Positions 1 through 9,852 of a stretch of DNA of 25,279 nucleotides are shown here, piece after piece. The notes beneath the pieces are model-generated. The model was given only the letters and a program-made list of their open reading frames with translations. It did no database searches and was not told the origin of the DNA. Location: the NCBI GenBank assembly GCA_003427395.1, contig BFEA01000146.1, positions 2,800,279-2,825,557 on the forward strand, read 5' to 3'. Positions within the stretch are counted from its first letter, which is position 1. The number at the start of each line of letters is the position of its first letter. The translations under genes and the position numbers were made by a program. Origin of the DNA: Chara braunii. Lineage: Eukaryota; Streptophyta; Charophyceae; Charales; Characeae.

Positions 1-425
1 CTCACTACAAATTCAGCCTATTAAGTGGTCCGTTGGCTCTCCAAAAATCAGACCTGTTGAATGATCCGTTGGCCATGCAATGGAGCCTGTTGATTTGACT
101 CGCTGACTCACTACAAATTCAGCCTATTAAGTGGTCCGTTGGCTCTCTAAAAATCAAACCTGTTGATTGGTGTGCTGACCGTATGATCGAGCCTGACGAT
201 TTTGCTCGTTGACTCTCTACAAATTGAGCATATTGATTGGTTCCGTTGGCTCTCCAAAGAGCAGACTTGTTGATTGCCCTGCTGGCCATCTAATGGAGCC
301 TGTTGATTTGACTCGCTGGCTTCCTGCAAGTCAAGCCTATTGAGTGGTCCGTTTGCTCTTATAAGATCGGACCTGTTGATTGCTCCGCTGGACATCTGAT
401 CGAGCCTGCTGATTTGACTCTCTAG
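1..425. repeat. Tandem array, 106-bp higher-order unit (36+36+34)
   Basis: Four consecutive higher-order copies start at 1, 107, 213 and 320. Each is made of three related monomers of about 36, 36 and 34 bp. The monomers share a core like AGCCTGTTGATTTGACTC or CCTGTTGATTGGTCCGTTGG and mostly begin with CTC or CCAT. The first monomers of copies 1 and 2 (1-36 and 107-142) are identical, while later copies are diverged. A degenerate continuation is visible to about 510. The left edge is cut by the window, so the array may be longer. No coding role is apparent. Confidence 0.9.
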
Positions 426-774
426 CTTACTGGTAATTAAACATGCTGAAGGGACTGTTTATTCTCTGGAAATCGACTCGCCTGATTGGACCACTCTCCC
501 TTTTAAAACCGAACTTGTTAGAGTCAAAACAGATAACCCTCATGATCAGCCCCAATCTACATCCGGCTCTGACTCCAGAAAAGGGGGAAGCGCTCATTGA
601 ACAAAATTACTCAAGAGAATTATGATCTGAAAACGCTAGATTAAAGCGCTTCTATGGGCAGGGGAAACAGGAGATAATAACCCCCAACACCCTATCTGCC
701 GCTGAGGACCTCGGATGTGGGCGCGCCGAGTGACAGGCGGCGTTGCCCCTGGCTTCAGCGAGCGGTAGGAGCCC
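426..774. other. No gene seen; degenerate array, then pre-pol leader
   Basis: To about 510 the sequence keeps faint traces of the 36-bp monomer. Beyond that I see no recognisable protein. In an intact Ty3 element gag would lie in this interval before the protease, but no Gag zinc knuckle (CCHC) or capsid motif can be read in any frame, so gag is missing or decayed beyond recognition. Confidence 0.5.
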
Positions 775-786
775 CTCCCCGGGTTT

Positions 787-1353
787 CCTAACAACGGGTC
801 CGAATCTACGGTTTGTAGGGACTCCATCGAACGAGAACTAGGCTTGGAGATAGATCGAGGGGTGTCAATGTCGATGGTGGTAGCCGACAACGAGCTGCAA
901 CCGGCGGAAGGAATATGTCATAACCCCGTGATTGAGGTAGCTGGGGTAGAGGCCACGGTTTCGATCTTTTCAGTAAAATAATGCTTCTCCGAATTGATCC
1001 TCAGGAGAACCTGGCTGAGCGCAGTACACGCAACCACAGTTGATTTGCCGGATGGAAGTCAAACTCTGTCGATCCAAAGTCCTGATGGAATCCGAGTGGT
1101 CCTAAAGACCGTGGACGCGCAAGATGAACGTAACCGGACCAGCCTTACTAGGCGCAAGGGGGCCCAGTCGAGGGTGTGTCGAGTCCGTCTAGAGGAGGTG
1201 CCCCTGACGAATAGGGGATCCAAGAGGGACCAATTGGAGATCGAGGACGTGGGGGATAGGATTGTAATTAACGGTATGAGGTACGAGAAGGAGGACGAGG
1301 GGGAGGAGTTCGGTGGGTGCGTCAATTTGTCTTTTTTGGAGGGATCCCCCTAG
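787..1353 (+). pseudogene. Ty3 protease-domain remnant
   Basis: In frame 1 a retropepsin-like protein can be read, with an in-frame TAA at 979-981. It contains ELGLEID, then ADNELQPAEG, and after the stop ILRRTWLSAV, which resembles the flap and C-terminal ILG-x-x-WL signature of Ty3 aspartic proteases. The expected catalytic D-x-G-S/A position seems to read NNGS (790-801), so the catalytic Asp may be Asn; this depends on the alignment. The downstream part is Arg/Glu-rich and ends at 1351-1353. The enzyme would normally cleave the Gag-Pol polyprotein. With a stop and a changed active site this copy should be dead. The family call rests on motif shape and on its place before RT. Confidence 0.55.
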
Positions 1354-1578
1354 CCAGCGGAGTTAAGAAGCACAAAACCGTGGTGGAGAAAGTGAAACCC
1401 GCCGCGGTCAGTCGGGATAAAACGGGGGAAGCTACGGTATCGGAAGAGGAGACAACAGATATCATCAGGAAGAGGAAAGAGACGGAAGGGCAAACGATAA
1501 CGGCCGATAGACTGGCCAAGATGGATATGGAAATGAGAATCTCACAGAGGAAGAAAAAGAGTTCATAGCATCCCAAGG
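1354..1578 (+). pseudogene. Protease-to-RT linker of the Ty3 pol, frameshifted
   Basis: A Lys/Glu-rich frame at about 1317-1568 (KPAAVSRDK, EEETTDIIRK) overlaps the end of the protease frame and stops just before RT begins in another frame. A second frame covers the EEEKEFIAS segment at about 1540-1572. The best reading is that one polyprotein linker is broken by one or more indels, because charged linkers at this position are usual in Ty3 pol. It has no recognisable domain of its own. Confidence 0.45.
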
Positions 1579-3555
1579 TATGCTAAGCCTGCCCGGACCC
1601 ACACGGTCCCGCACGTCCCTTGGAAAGATAGGCCTCAATGGAAGTATGCTCAAAAGGAGAAAGAAGAGATAGTGGCCTTCATAAAGGAAAAGATCAGGAC
1701 ATTCGTCGCGGAGCCTTGCGAGAGTGCCTACTCCAATAAGTGGTTCTTTCTAAGGAAGGGAGGTAGCAACAAACTGAGATGGATCCAGAACCTCCAGAGG
1801 ACCAATGCAGTCACCGTAAGAGACGTGGGGTCTATACCAGAGGCCGACTTGCTAGCGGAAGGATCAGCAGGTCGCTCAATATACTCTATTTGCGATCTCT
1901 TCTCAGGGTACGACGAGATTCCCTTAGATTACCGGGACAGGTACATGACCGCCATGCATACACCCTTAGGGCTGGTTCAAATGATGGTGGTACCGATGGG
2001 TTGGACAAATGGGGTAGCCGTGTTCCAAAGGGCCATGATCGCGGTCCTCAAGGAATTCATACTGGAGAAGGTGGAGGTCTTCCTGGATGATTTCCCAATA
2101 AAAGGGTCGGTCGAGCGGGATGAGACAGAGGTTTTCTTGGGGGTTAGAAAGTTCGTGGCCGACCATATGAAAGATGTCAAGGACGTCCTTGAGAAACTAG
2201 ACGACGCCAACCTCACGGTAAGCGGGACTAAGAGTCGTTGGGGCGTATCCTCCATCAAGATATTAGGGTTCATTTGCGATAAGGAGGGGAGGAGGCCCGA
2301 CCCCGAGAAACTAGTAAAGTTGATGACTTGGTCATCGCCGCTCAAATCCATAACGGAGGTCCAGCAGTTTCAAGGGGTTGTGGGCTACTGGCGAATCTTC
2401 ATAAAAGCCTATGGAGAGAAGGTGGAACCCCTTAGTAGAAGACTCCTCAGGAAATCGAAAGGATGGGTTTGGGGAGAAGAACAAACTGCAACCATGGAGG
2501 CCTTGAAGGGGGAGTTCCGCGAAGGTGGAGAGGTCCTAGGAGTCCCTTTTTTTGAAGACGAAGAGAGTCGCCCATTCATAGTATCCACGGACGCTGGACC
2601 TCACTCAGTGGGGGGCCTCCTGTCACAAAAGGATAGGGAAGGGAGAGAGAGACCGTTGCGATTCGAGAGCCATAGCTTAAACCCCGCAGAGAGAAATTAT
2701 AGCCAATTCAAGAGGGAAGTGTTAGGGGTGCTGCATTGCCTAAAATCCTTCCGTCACTACCTGTACGGACGACGATTTATCCTGAGGGTGGACCCGACGG
2801 CAGTGGTCGCGGTCCTCCAAAAGGATTTCTCATTGACGGATCCGACCATCGCACGCTGGATGATCCATATCAGGCTTTATGACTATAGGGTCGAGAGGAT
2901 ATCGGGGACAAAAAACCAGGTCGCCGATGGATTGTTCCGGCTTCCCATTCGAGAGGAGGACCTGCCTAGGCTTAAGAAGGAAGAAGAGACAATGGCCGAA
3001 GAGGCGATAATGCAAGTCGCCGCAAATAAGGCGCAAATAGCGGGGAGCCGCCGAGGGGAGGAAGGGGGCCCTAGGACCTTTCTCGCGAATCTCTACGACA
3101 AGAAGTACCGAGACATAGGACTGTACTTGGCTGGTAGGGAAACAGGGACTGAAAGAATCCGGCAAGAAGCGTTGGGCTATTGCCTACGAGGAGGCCACCT
3201 CTTGAAGAGGCCCACCAAGTTTGCAATACCCATGAGGGTGTTGTGCGATCCAGAGGAAAGAAGGGCGGTCATAGAGGAGTTGCAAGATGGGGTCGTTGGA
3301 GGTCACAGGGGGGTTAAAGGCACTTTCGATAAGGTCCACAGGCTATATTGGTGGGACGGGCAATACACCGAAGTAGAAAAATATTGTTCGACCTGTGAAG
3401 CTTGCCAGAAGAGGGCGACGGTTCGATACAAAGAACCCTTAGTTCCGTCGCTTCCCACGGTTTCGGGCGAGAAGATCCATGTAGACTTGGTGACCATGCC
3501 AAAGGGGGTAGGCGGGCTTCGGTATATAATCAACGTCAGGGATGACCTTACCTGA
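1579..3555 (+). pseudogene. pol: Ty3 reverse transcriptase, RNase H and integrase N-part
   Basis: One frame is open from about 1579 to a TGA at 3553-3555; a Met-initiated reading starts at 1672, but the reading extends upstream as part of the polyprotein (HVPWKDRPQW). RT motifs seen: SAYSNKWFFLRK, ICDLFSGYDEI, VPMGWTNGVAVFQRAM and FLDDFPIKG, the YxDD catalytic box with Phe in place of Tyr. RNase H follows with STDAG, NPAERNYSQFKREVLG, RHYLYGRRF and NQVADGLFRLP. The integrase zinc finger HRGVKGTFDKVHRLYWWDG then CSTCEACQK (HHCC) is complete, and HVDLV carries the first core Asp. The reading ends after RDDLT, where the family usually continues with an aromatic residue, so TGA probably replaced a Trp codon. 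Reverse transcription would act in cytoplasmic particles, integration in the nucleus. Confidence 0.92.
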
Positions 3556-4104
3556 TTCGTAGAAGCAAAGGCCATTAAGAAAAGGACGGCGGAGGAGGTG
3601 AGTGATTTTCTCTTGAAGTATATCGCGCGATATGGGTGTGTCGGGAGAATAGTCATGGATAGGGGAGCTGAGTTCTTGAGCCAAAAGGTAAAGGGGTTGT
3701 TAGAAAACGCAGGGATCGGGGCAACCTATACAACCGCTTATCACCCCCAAAGTAACGCGCCGGTGGAGAGAGGGCACCAGACGCTTGTGGACGCCCTTGC
3801 AAAATGGTGCAAGGGTCGCGCGGAACAATGGCCGAAGTATTTACGATACACAGTTTGGGCAGACAACATCACGGTCAAATCGAGTACTGGGTACCCTCCT
3901 TACACCCTTTGGTTCGGCAGGCATTGTCCCCTACCCATTGAGTTCCACATTGACACTTGGACAAGTGTCTCATGGAAAACCAACATGTCTAAGGGTGAGC
4001 TATTGGAAGCACGGATACAGCAGATAGCCGAGAACTTGGATGTCGGGGTATCCACGGCCAGTGAGAACATCGAGAGAGAGAGAGAGGGTGAAAGGGAAAG
4101 ATAG
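3556..4104 (+). pseudogene. Ty3 integrase catalytic core, after the stop
   Basis: The frame resumes directly after the TGA with FVEAKAIKKRTAEEV, in the same register as the upstream part. The second core Asp is in VMDRGAEFLS and the catalytic Glu in NAPVERGHQTL, so the D-D-E triad of the rve fold is preserved across both sides of the stop. It is followed by GYPPYTLWFGRHCPLP, the usual PxxLxxGR-like segment of Ty3 integrases. The end is corrupted: a GA dinucleotide run at 4072-4087 shifts the frame and gives an artificial Glu-Arg tail. One nonsense codon within an otherwise clean domain suggests relatively recent inactivation. Confidence 0.88.
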
Positions 4105-4288
4105 GTGGGACAAAAACCTGCGGGTCCGGAAGGTGCCAATAGGGATTAACGACATGGTGCTGATATACGATTCGTCGCTAGAAAAGACCTGGAGCAGGAA
4201 ATTGGCAAACCAGTGGATGGGACCGTATAAGGTCCTAAAGAGGGTTGGATGGGGGGGCCTATATGCTCGCGGAATTAGATGGGAGTAG
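4088..4288 (+). pseudogene. Integrase C-terminal GPY/F-like segment, frame-shifted
   Basis: In frame 2, after the GA run, the sequence reads KGKDRWDKNLRVRKV, then NDMVLIYDSSLEK and RKLANQWMGPYKVLKRV. That is the W-x-GPY motif of the Ty3 integrase C-terminal module, thought to bind DNA or chromatin. The frame is lost at a run of seven G at 4251-4257, and the rest of the module continues in frame 3. Confidence 0.85.
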
Positions 4289-4673
4289 GTTACGGGACCC
4301 TATCGCCAGGGCTCGTCTCAAAATCTTCCGATTAAGGGGGACCTTGGGGGAGGAGCCGAAACTAAAAAGGAAGGAAGTGCTCGAAGCAGAATTGACCATC
4401 ACTCATGAAAAGGGGGAGACCTCCAGACAAGGGGCCTCGTCTCGCCCAACCAGGAAAGGGTATATGGTTCGGAAACCTCCGCTACCAAAGACCCCTAGGA
4501 AGAATAAAAGGCCTAGAGAAGAAGAAGGTAATGACGATCGGTTAGGGAAGCGCCGGCTAAGGGAGAGGCGGAGTGCCTCAAGGAAAGCCTTGAAAATCAA
4601 ACGGGAGAGAGAAGAGAGGAAACGGAAGAGGGAGAGGCACGAGAAGAGGAAGAGGAGACGGAAACAGTCGTAG
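4245..4673 (+). pseudogene. End of GPY/F module plus basic C-terminal tail
   Basis: Frame 3 after the G7 run reads GGAYMLAELDGSRLRDPIA then ARLKIFRLRG, matching the canonical end of the Ty3 GPY/F module (GAYxLxxLDG...RLKxF). About 100 residues follow that are very rich in Lys, Arg and Glu (KRKRERHEKRKRRRK near the end), with no chromodomain that I can recognise. The reading ends at TAG 4671-4673. The tail may be a genuine basic extension or a product of purine-rich drift; codons here are almost all purine. Confidence 0.75.
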
Positions 4674-5030
4674 GATGATGCACCGTGAGTCGTGGTCCTA
4701 CGAAGGGAGATTGTATCATAGTTAGAGAGGGACGGGTGTCACAGAACCAACGGGAAGGGTGTACCATAGTTAAGGAAACATGAGTCGGGAAGGGGCGGTA
4801 TGTTGCGACCCCGGAAGGGATTTTGTACCTTACTTAGGAGAAGAGGGCATAGTTAGGAAAAAACGGGCATCTAGGGGCGTGGATAACCGAAGGAACGGGG
4901 GGAAATGGGATGAGCTAAAATAAGGGGAGGGAATATACATTGGGAGATGCTCGCGGGGGACGGCGAGAAATGGGGTTTGGGCTGGTTGTCGGGCGGCTGG
5001 CTACCAGCCGAAGGGTTTTTATTTTGAAAT
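4674..5030 (+). other. Ty3 3' region with possible LTR start at about 4801
   Basis: After the last pol stop the sequence is G/A-rich and contains GGGAAGGGGCGGTA immediately before TGTTGCGACC. A purine run followed by TG is the usual arrangement of a polypurine tract and the LTR start. I cannot see the CA end of an LTR with confidence, and no 5' copy is present in the window for comparison, so the boundary is provisional. Confidence 0.4.
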
Positions 5031-7227
5031 GAAGAACATTTTTCCTTTTTTTTTATGGATTTTGCGTGGTTTTGAAGTAAGCATGAATGTGAGTATGTTG
5101 TTTATAGATGTCCTCGGGCATCCAGGCCTTCGTACTAACCCTGTCATGGACTGGAGTGGAGGCTCGAACCATGATCGCGAGTGGGCACGTGCAGATTCCG
5201 AAGGATCGAGGGTTTTAATACCTAAGGCAAGAAATCAAGGGTCGGTGGCGGACTTCGGGACGAACCCTGGAGAAACTCGAGGAATTGGGACTTGTGAGGG
5301 TCAGGTTTGACCACGAGGAACAATCGGACTACTCTGGTCCCCCGCGGCCTGCTTCATACAGGGAGAAGGATGTTCAGGAGCCTGCGGGAACTCGCGATGA
5401 CCGCACTACTAGGGGGGGTTCCGTGAGACCTAATCAAGAAGGCAACGGGGGCTGCGTCTTGGTAAAGACCGGAGGCAGGGGCGGATCCCGTGTCGACAAC
5501 TTCGGAAGCCTGCCTGGACTGTGATCGCCGTAAGATAGAGTCGGCTCCCCGGCATTCGCCGATGCGACGACGGTCAACTAGCCGGTGGGGAAATGAGATT
5601 GGCCGGCGGATGAATGGGATCAATCGGGGACGACAGGTGCATCCGCGGCTGGGTGCAGGAGGCGAGTCGACACAAAGAGACATCGGAGGGATCCTCGTGC
5701 TGCCAACTCCGCCCGGGGGGAGGGATGAGCATGCTCCCAGCAGCGGGTCCGTAGTATGTTGGGGACCCCCCCCCCTCTTGTTGGCCTGTGAGAAGAGTGG
5801 AAGGTGACTTAACCGTCGATGAAACGATGACGGGGAACGAGATTCGAGGCAATCAGAAGGACAAGCTACATAGATCATTTTGATAACCGTCGCGAGCAAC
5901 GGCCTAGGCCGCATCCTGCAGCCGGATGTACCCGGTCCAAAAGTATGGCTAAGAGCCAATGCTTCAGGCGGCAAGGACGCAGGCAGTTACAGCAAGGGAG
6001 GGGAAGCATCAGCCAACCGTTTGGCTGGCTGGGGAAGGTTTCGGATACGACGTTGGGGAGTGGTAGAAAAGAAGGAGAGAGGGATCAAAGGTTTGTTGAG
6101 TAGGTCATGAGTAAGGAAGGGAAATTGAAGATAGCAGTGGGTGTCGGGAGGGACAAAGGGAAATGAGTCGAACGATTGCCGGCTAACGCTCGTGGCGACT
6201 AAGGAAGAGCACCAGTGGAATCGAAAAGTCGGGTATGCATCTAGTTCGGAAGATAGGCAGATGCAGACGTAAAAACAAGAACGAGGCAACGAGAAGTGGA
6301 GAGAAGCAGGAAGATCGAAAAAGAAGATGCGGGGAGCACAAACCTCGAGGAGTGGGCTAGAACAAGACCGCGAGCGTGGGAGCCGTGACTAGGGGAGACT
6401 GACGGGGGCGAGGATGCGCGCGGGCAAAGGTTCTTGTTGCAGGGGCTTCGGGGGGAGAGATTGAGATCCGGAGGAGAAGTGGGAATGGACGGCTATTGGT
6501 CAGAATGAGAAGAGCAGAGGATCGCCGGTGAGAAGGAAGGGAAACAAAGATAGAAAAAAGAAAAGGTCGGCGGGAAAATTCTACAATTTGGAGGATGGCG
6601 CCAGAAAATCGTAGACGAAGGAATGAGGAGCAACTAGAGGAAAACTCGGAGAGGCACAGGGAGTATAAAAGAGGAGGAGGGTTCGGTGGACGATAAGCGG
6701 GGAGGGACGTCTGACGTACGGGGGAGTTCTCGGAAGCGCACGAGTTCGCTCATGCGTCGGTGGGAGAAAGAAGGAGAGAGCGAGAAAGGTTCGCGAGGAG
6801 AGGAGCGCCCTGAGGGCGAGTCTGCACTCGACATCGAGCCAACATCGTTGAGGGAGCGAGGGTGAGGGCGCACAAGCAAAGAGAGGGAGGAGGGGAGAGG
6901 TGAGTGAACAGCGCACGTTCGCCCGCACGTAGCTTGGCGCGCAAGTTAGCTCCCGCGGAGCCGCGACCGAAACGGGCCGAGGAGGGGCGGAGGCGAGGAG
7001 GCACGCTCCAAGTGTCCGTGCGTTCTCGTGTACCGTGTACGGTGAGCACGACGATGCGCGAGGCATCGAACTAGACGACGGGACGGTGAGAGGAAGGAGG
7101 GGGAGCGGCTGGCGTCTGGCGACTAGAGACTTGTTTCATGTATGTGGGCTCGGTGCACCCGTGAAGGTGGTAATCGGCGAGATGACATTGGGCGCGCGCG
7201 ACGGCGACAACTGAGATACGAAGACAT

Positions 7228-7230
<3 letters not shown>
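5031..7230. other. Gene-poor, strongly purine-rich segment
   Basis: No recognisable protein or RNA gene. Open frames exist on both strands (for example 5354-5974 on minus, 206 codons, rich in Pro, Ser and Arg) but lack any motif; purine-strand bias removes stops from one strand and makes such frames expected by chance. The plus strand has a marked excess of G and A from about 5800 on. A TATA-like box lies at 6664-6671. The segment could be the rest of a long LTR or an unrelated insertion. Confidence 0.4.
6664..6671 (+). promoter_or_regulatory. Isolated TATA-like box
   Basis: TATAAAAG stands alone in a G/A-rich context (GGGAG before, AGGAGG after). It fits a pol II core promoter such as that of an LTR, but no transcript or initiator can be demonstrated, and there is no recognisable gene downstream. 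Confidence 0.25.
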
Positions 7231-7309
<79 letters not shown>

Positions 7310-7330
7310 AAAAGAGAGAGAGAGAGAGAG
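7231..7330 (+). repeat. (GA)n microsatellite
   Basis: About 100 bp of nearly pure AG/GA repeats, interrupted near 7304-7314 by AAAGAAAAAG. A shorter, impure GA tract recurs at about 7482-7543. It has open frames that are low-complexity artefacts. Confidence 0.97.
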
Positions 7331-7628
7331 GTGATGTATGGTCGGTAATAGCAGCAGTCCGAGCAGGTGAGGAGGCGTGGTTTAGTCGTCGGCGGTGAGA
7401 GAGGATACACACTCCTGAAGGCGCGTGCGTTCGAGCGTTGAGAGGAGGGAAAGGAAGCAAGCGAGGGGAAGCGGGCGAAGAAAGAGAGAGAGAGGGAAAG
7501 AATGCAAGGGAAAGATAGAGAGAGAGAGAGGGAGAGAGGGAGAGCGAGTTGGGAGCTTCTTCTTGCCCCAAAAACTCGGCATAGCTTCGCCGAGTTCGAC
7601 TCTACAATGTTTTCGCGTCGGCGACCCA
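7331..7628. other. No gene; purine-rich unique-looking segment
   Basis: Purine-rich sequence with short GA runs continues to about 7545, then base composition changes abruptly to C/T-rich at about 7555, just before the tandem array that follows. No feature recognised. Confidence 0.5.
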
Positions 7629-8440
7629 TTGTGACTCAGGGTCTCTCCTGCTCGCCAACTGAGCGGACACAAGCTTGCTTTTTCCTGGTTCTCTAAGTTT
7701 TGTCTTATGAACTGAGCAGTCACGGGATTGCCTTATCTGGCTCGGAAAGTCTTGTCTTGCGAGTCAAACTGTAACAAGCTTGTCTCTTTTTCCAACTCTC
7801 TAAGTTTGCTTTACGAATCGAACAATTACGAGCATGTTTTTGATCAGGTTCTCTAAGTTTCGCCTTACAAATTGAGCAGTCACGGGATTGCCTCATCTGA
7901 CTCGGAAACTCTTGCCTTTCAAACCGAGCTGTAACGAGCTTGTTTCCTTTTCTGGCTCTCTAAAGTTTGCCTTACGAACCGAATAGTTACGAGCATGTTT
8001 TTATTCAGGTTCTCTAAGTTTCGCCTCACGAACTGAGCAGTTACGGGATTGCCTTATCTGACTCGCTAAGGTTTGCCTTGCGAACCGAACTGTTACAGGC
8101 TTGCTTCCTCTGCTGGCTCGCTAAGTTTGCCTCGCCAGCCGAGCTTTTACGAGCTTGTTTTAATTTTATGGCTCGCGGAGTCTTACCTTACGAACCGAAC
8201 TGCTATGAGCTTGCTTTTTTTTTTTTTTTCTAGGTTCACCAAGTTTCGCCTTACAAACTAAGTAGTCACGGGTTGGGCTTATCCGGATCGCCCAGTCTCG
8301 CACTCCAAGCTGGGCTGTCACGAGTTTGCCTTTTTCCTGGCTTGATAAGTTTTGTCCTCCAAATCTTAACTGCTACGAGCTTGCCTTTCTCTGGCTAGCT
8401 GGCCTTCCGAGCTGAACTTTTTGTCGTGAGCTAGTCTCCC
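7629..8440. repeat. Tandem array, about 160-bp three-part unit
   Basis: Copies begin with GGTTCTCTAAGTTT at 7687, 7847 and 8008, and with a diverged version at 8233. Each holds three related monomers of about 52, 56 and 52 bp. Monomer signatures are GAGCAGTCACGGGATTGCC, then AACTGTAACGAGCTTGTTT, then AATTACGAGCATGTTTTT. Later copies gain T runs (8214-8230) and drift. Fainter relatives such as GTTGCGAACTTGTC extend to about 8540. No coding role is evident. Confidence 0.88.
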
Positions 8441-9139
8441 TCTGTTGAGAGAGCCTCGAAGTTCAGAGTTTTTTTGTTGCGAACTTGTCCTTCTCCGGTC
8501 TTCTTCAAACCTAGTTGTTGCGAACTTGTCTTTGTCACGAAAGCCTCTAGGTCCGGAGTTCGAATTACGATTTTGTCTTCCCCTGCCTCGGGCCGTGCTA
8601 GCGATGGGCCTCGAGGCAAGCTCAGAAGTCTCTGGTCTTCCTTTTCCTACAGGGGGCGGGGCGTTCGTTCGGAAAAGGGCCACGTGCTTCGGCCCTAAGC
8701 TTTCGAAAGTCAGTCTTTCCCAGGAGCGCATGGTGGCACGCTTTGAAACCCACTCTCAGAACCTTTTCGCCTCCCATTGGCTGGAGCGGTGCTGACCGAG
8801 AGCCTCGGTGTGCCCTCGAATTCTTCCCTTGAGCCTATGGGTTTACGCCTCCAACAGGACCACCTTTGAAGCACACCTGCAAACCTCCCTCCGGAGCCGA
8901 ACAGTGACCCCACCTACTCCGGTTACGAGCCTAGTTGCCAACTTAGGTAAAGGGGGGGAGGTATCCCGCCGGTTTAGGCAAACCGCCCAGGTTACAGAAG
9001 GGTGGCCCGACAACGGGGTCCAGCCTCCCATCCAAGCCGCTATACCAGACCTATCTTGCAGCAGGCTCGGCTATTGGGGGGGGGGGCACTTGGGGGCACC
9101 AATGGAGCCTCCTCCAACCCCAGCCCCTGCCATCCACCT
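8441..9139. other. No gene recognised
   Basis: Diverged relatives of the preceding array lead into unique-looking, GC-richer sequence. Open frames on both strands (for example 8808-9227 plus) have no motif and overlap repeat DNA. A run of nine or more G occurs near 9077-9088. I see no RNA gene. Confidence 0.4.
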
Positions 9140-9550
9140 ACCCTCTTTACATTTGAAACTATCTGAAACGGCTGGGATAGACAGTACATTGCCAATGCTG
9201 GAAACCGGGTCCAGCGTCCCATATTGATGTTGTTCATCCGACCAATCGGGCGCCTCTTTGTATTTGGAACTATCAGAAATGCTGAGACAGACAATACATT
9301 GCCAATGCTGGAAACCGGGTCCAGCGTCCCATTATCAGTGTTGTTCATCCAACCAATCCTGCAGTGTATCCGTGTGTTGCGATCCCTTTGCTGACCATTA
9401 GACTGAACTTGTAACCGGCCAGCGTCCCATATTGATGTTGTTCATCCTACCAATCTGGCACCTCTTTGTATTTGGAACTATCAGAAATGTTGAGACAGAC
9501 GGTACATTGCCAATGCTGGAAACCGGGTCCAACGTCCCATTATCAGGGGC
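9140..9550. repeat. 110-bp direct repeats, three copies
   Basis: The core TACATTGCCAATGCTGGAAA followed by CCGGGTCCAGCGTCCCAT recurs at about 9185, 9295 and 9503. The first two are 110 bp apart; the third is 208 bp further, with a degenerate partial unit (CAGCGTCCCATATTGATG, about 9420) between. Flanking GTATTTGGAACTATCAGAAATG and TTGTTCATCCxACCAATC segments repeat with it. Open frames here reflect the repeat. Confidence 0.88.
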
Positions 9551-9674
9551 AAACTCTTCTTATAGAACAGCTGCTCCTATCACTGTCGTGATAAGAGCTC
9601 GCTCGAACTCCGAAACTGCATGCTATTGCCATAGTGGAACCAAAGGCGCAACGGGAAGCAGAGACCTCCCTTAT

Positions 9675-9750
9675 TTGACATAGCCCAGTAGGTTACAATG
9701 CCAAACTCTCACCTGGTAGATACCGGGTTCGAATCTGATATGTCGTGCCA
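9675..9750 (+). ncRNA. tRNA-like sequence (SINE head or tRNA pseudogene)
   Basis: A good pol III A box (TAGCCCAGTAGG, 9681-9692) is followed about 35 bp later by a B box (GGGTTCGAATC, 9725-9735). The ends can pair as a 7-bp acceptor-like stem (TGACATA 9676-9682 with TATGTCG 9739-9745), and GCCA follows at 9747-9750. The T-stem is poor and I cannot place a convincing anticodon arm, so this is unlikely to be a working tRNA. A sequence with the same A-box neighbourhood (TAGCTCAGTAGGTTTC) lies on minus at 22065-22142, which suggests a tRNA-derived SINE family. Confidence 0.6.
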
Positions 9751-9852
9751 TACAGGGCAAAGCTCCTTTTGGAGCTGCGTCACTTTGTAAATGGTGAGGT
9801 CCATCTCGACCGTGCGATCGTTGAGATCACACGACCGAGATAGGCCGCGCCG

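Larger units (their letters stand above)
775..5030 (+). mobile_element. Degenerate Ty3/Gypsy LTR retrotransposon, plus strand
   Basis: Pol domains run in Ty3 order: protease-like remnant (about 787-1353), reverse transcriptase (about 1579-2450), RNase H (about 2570-2950), integrase zinc finger and core (about 3180-3960), and a GPY/F-type C-terminal module (about 4190-4340). Integrase after RNase H is the diagnostic Ty3 order; in Ty1/Copia integrase precedes RT. At least four inactivating lesions are visible: stops at 979 and 3553 and frameshifts near 4072-4087 and 4251-4257. A possible 3' LTR begins near 4801 with TGTTGCGACC after a purine-rich stretch. No matching 5' LTR lies in the window, so the 5' end is truncated or beyond the edge. 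Confidence 0.88.

Noticed and set aside
1-425. CRISPR array
   Set aside because: The spacing is regular, but the monomers are all diverged relatives of one another with no unique spacers, and the context is eukaryotic.
5354-5974. 206-codon open frame on minus as a gene
   Set aside because: No motif, Pro/Ser/Arg-rich, lies in strand-asymmetric DNA where stops are depleted, and overlaps equally long meaningless frames on plus.
7123-7629. Ser/Leu-rich and Arg/Glu-rich frames
   Set aside because: They are translations of the GA microsatellite and its purine-rich surroundings. The same holds for frames at 11252-11725, 17765-18263 and 23225-23674.
9675-9750. Functional tRNA gene
   Set aside because: A and B boxes and acceptor pairing are present, but the T-stem is mismatched and no anticodon arm is convincing.
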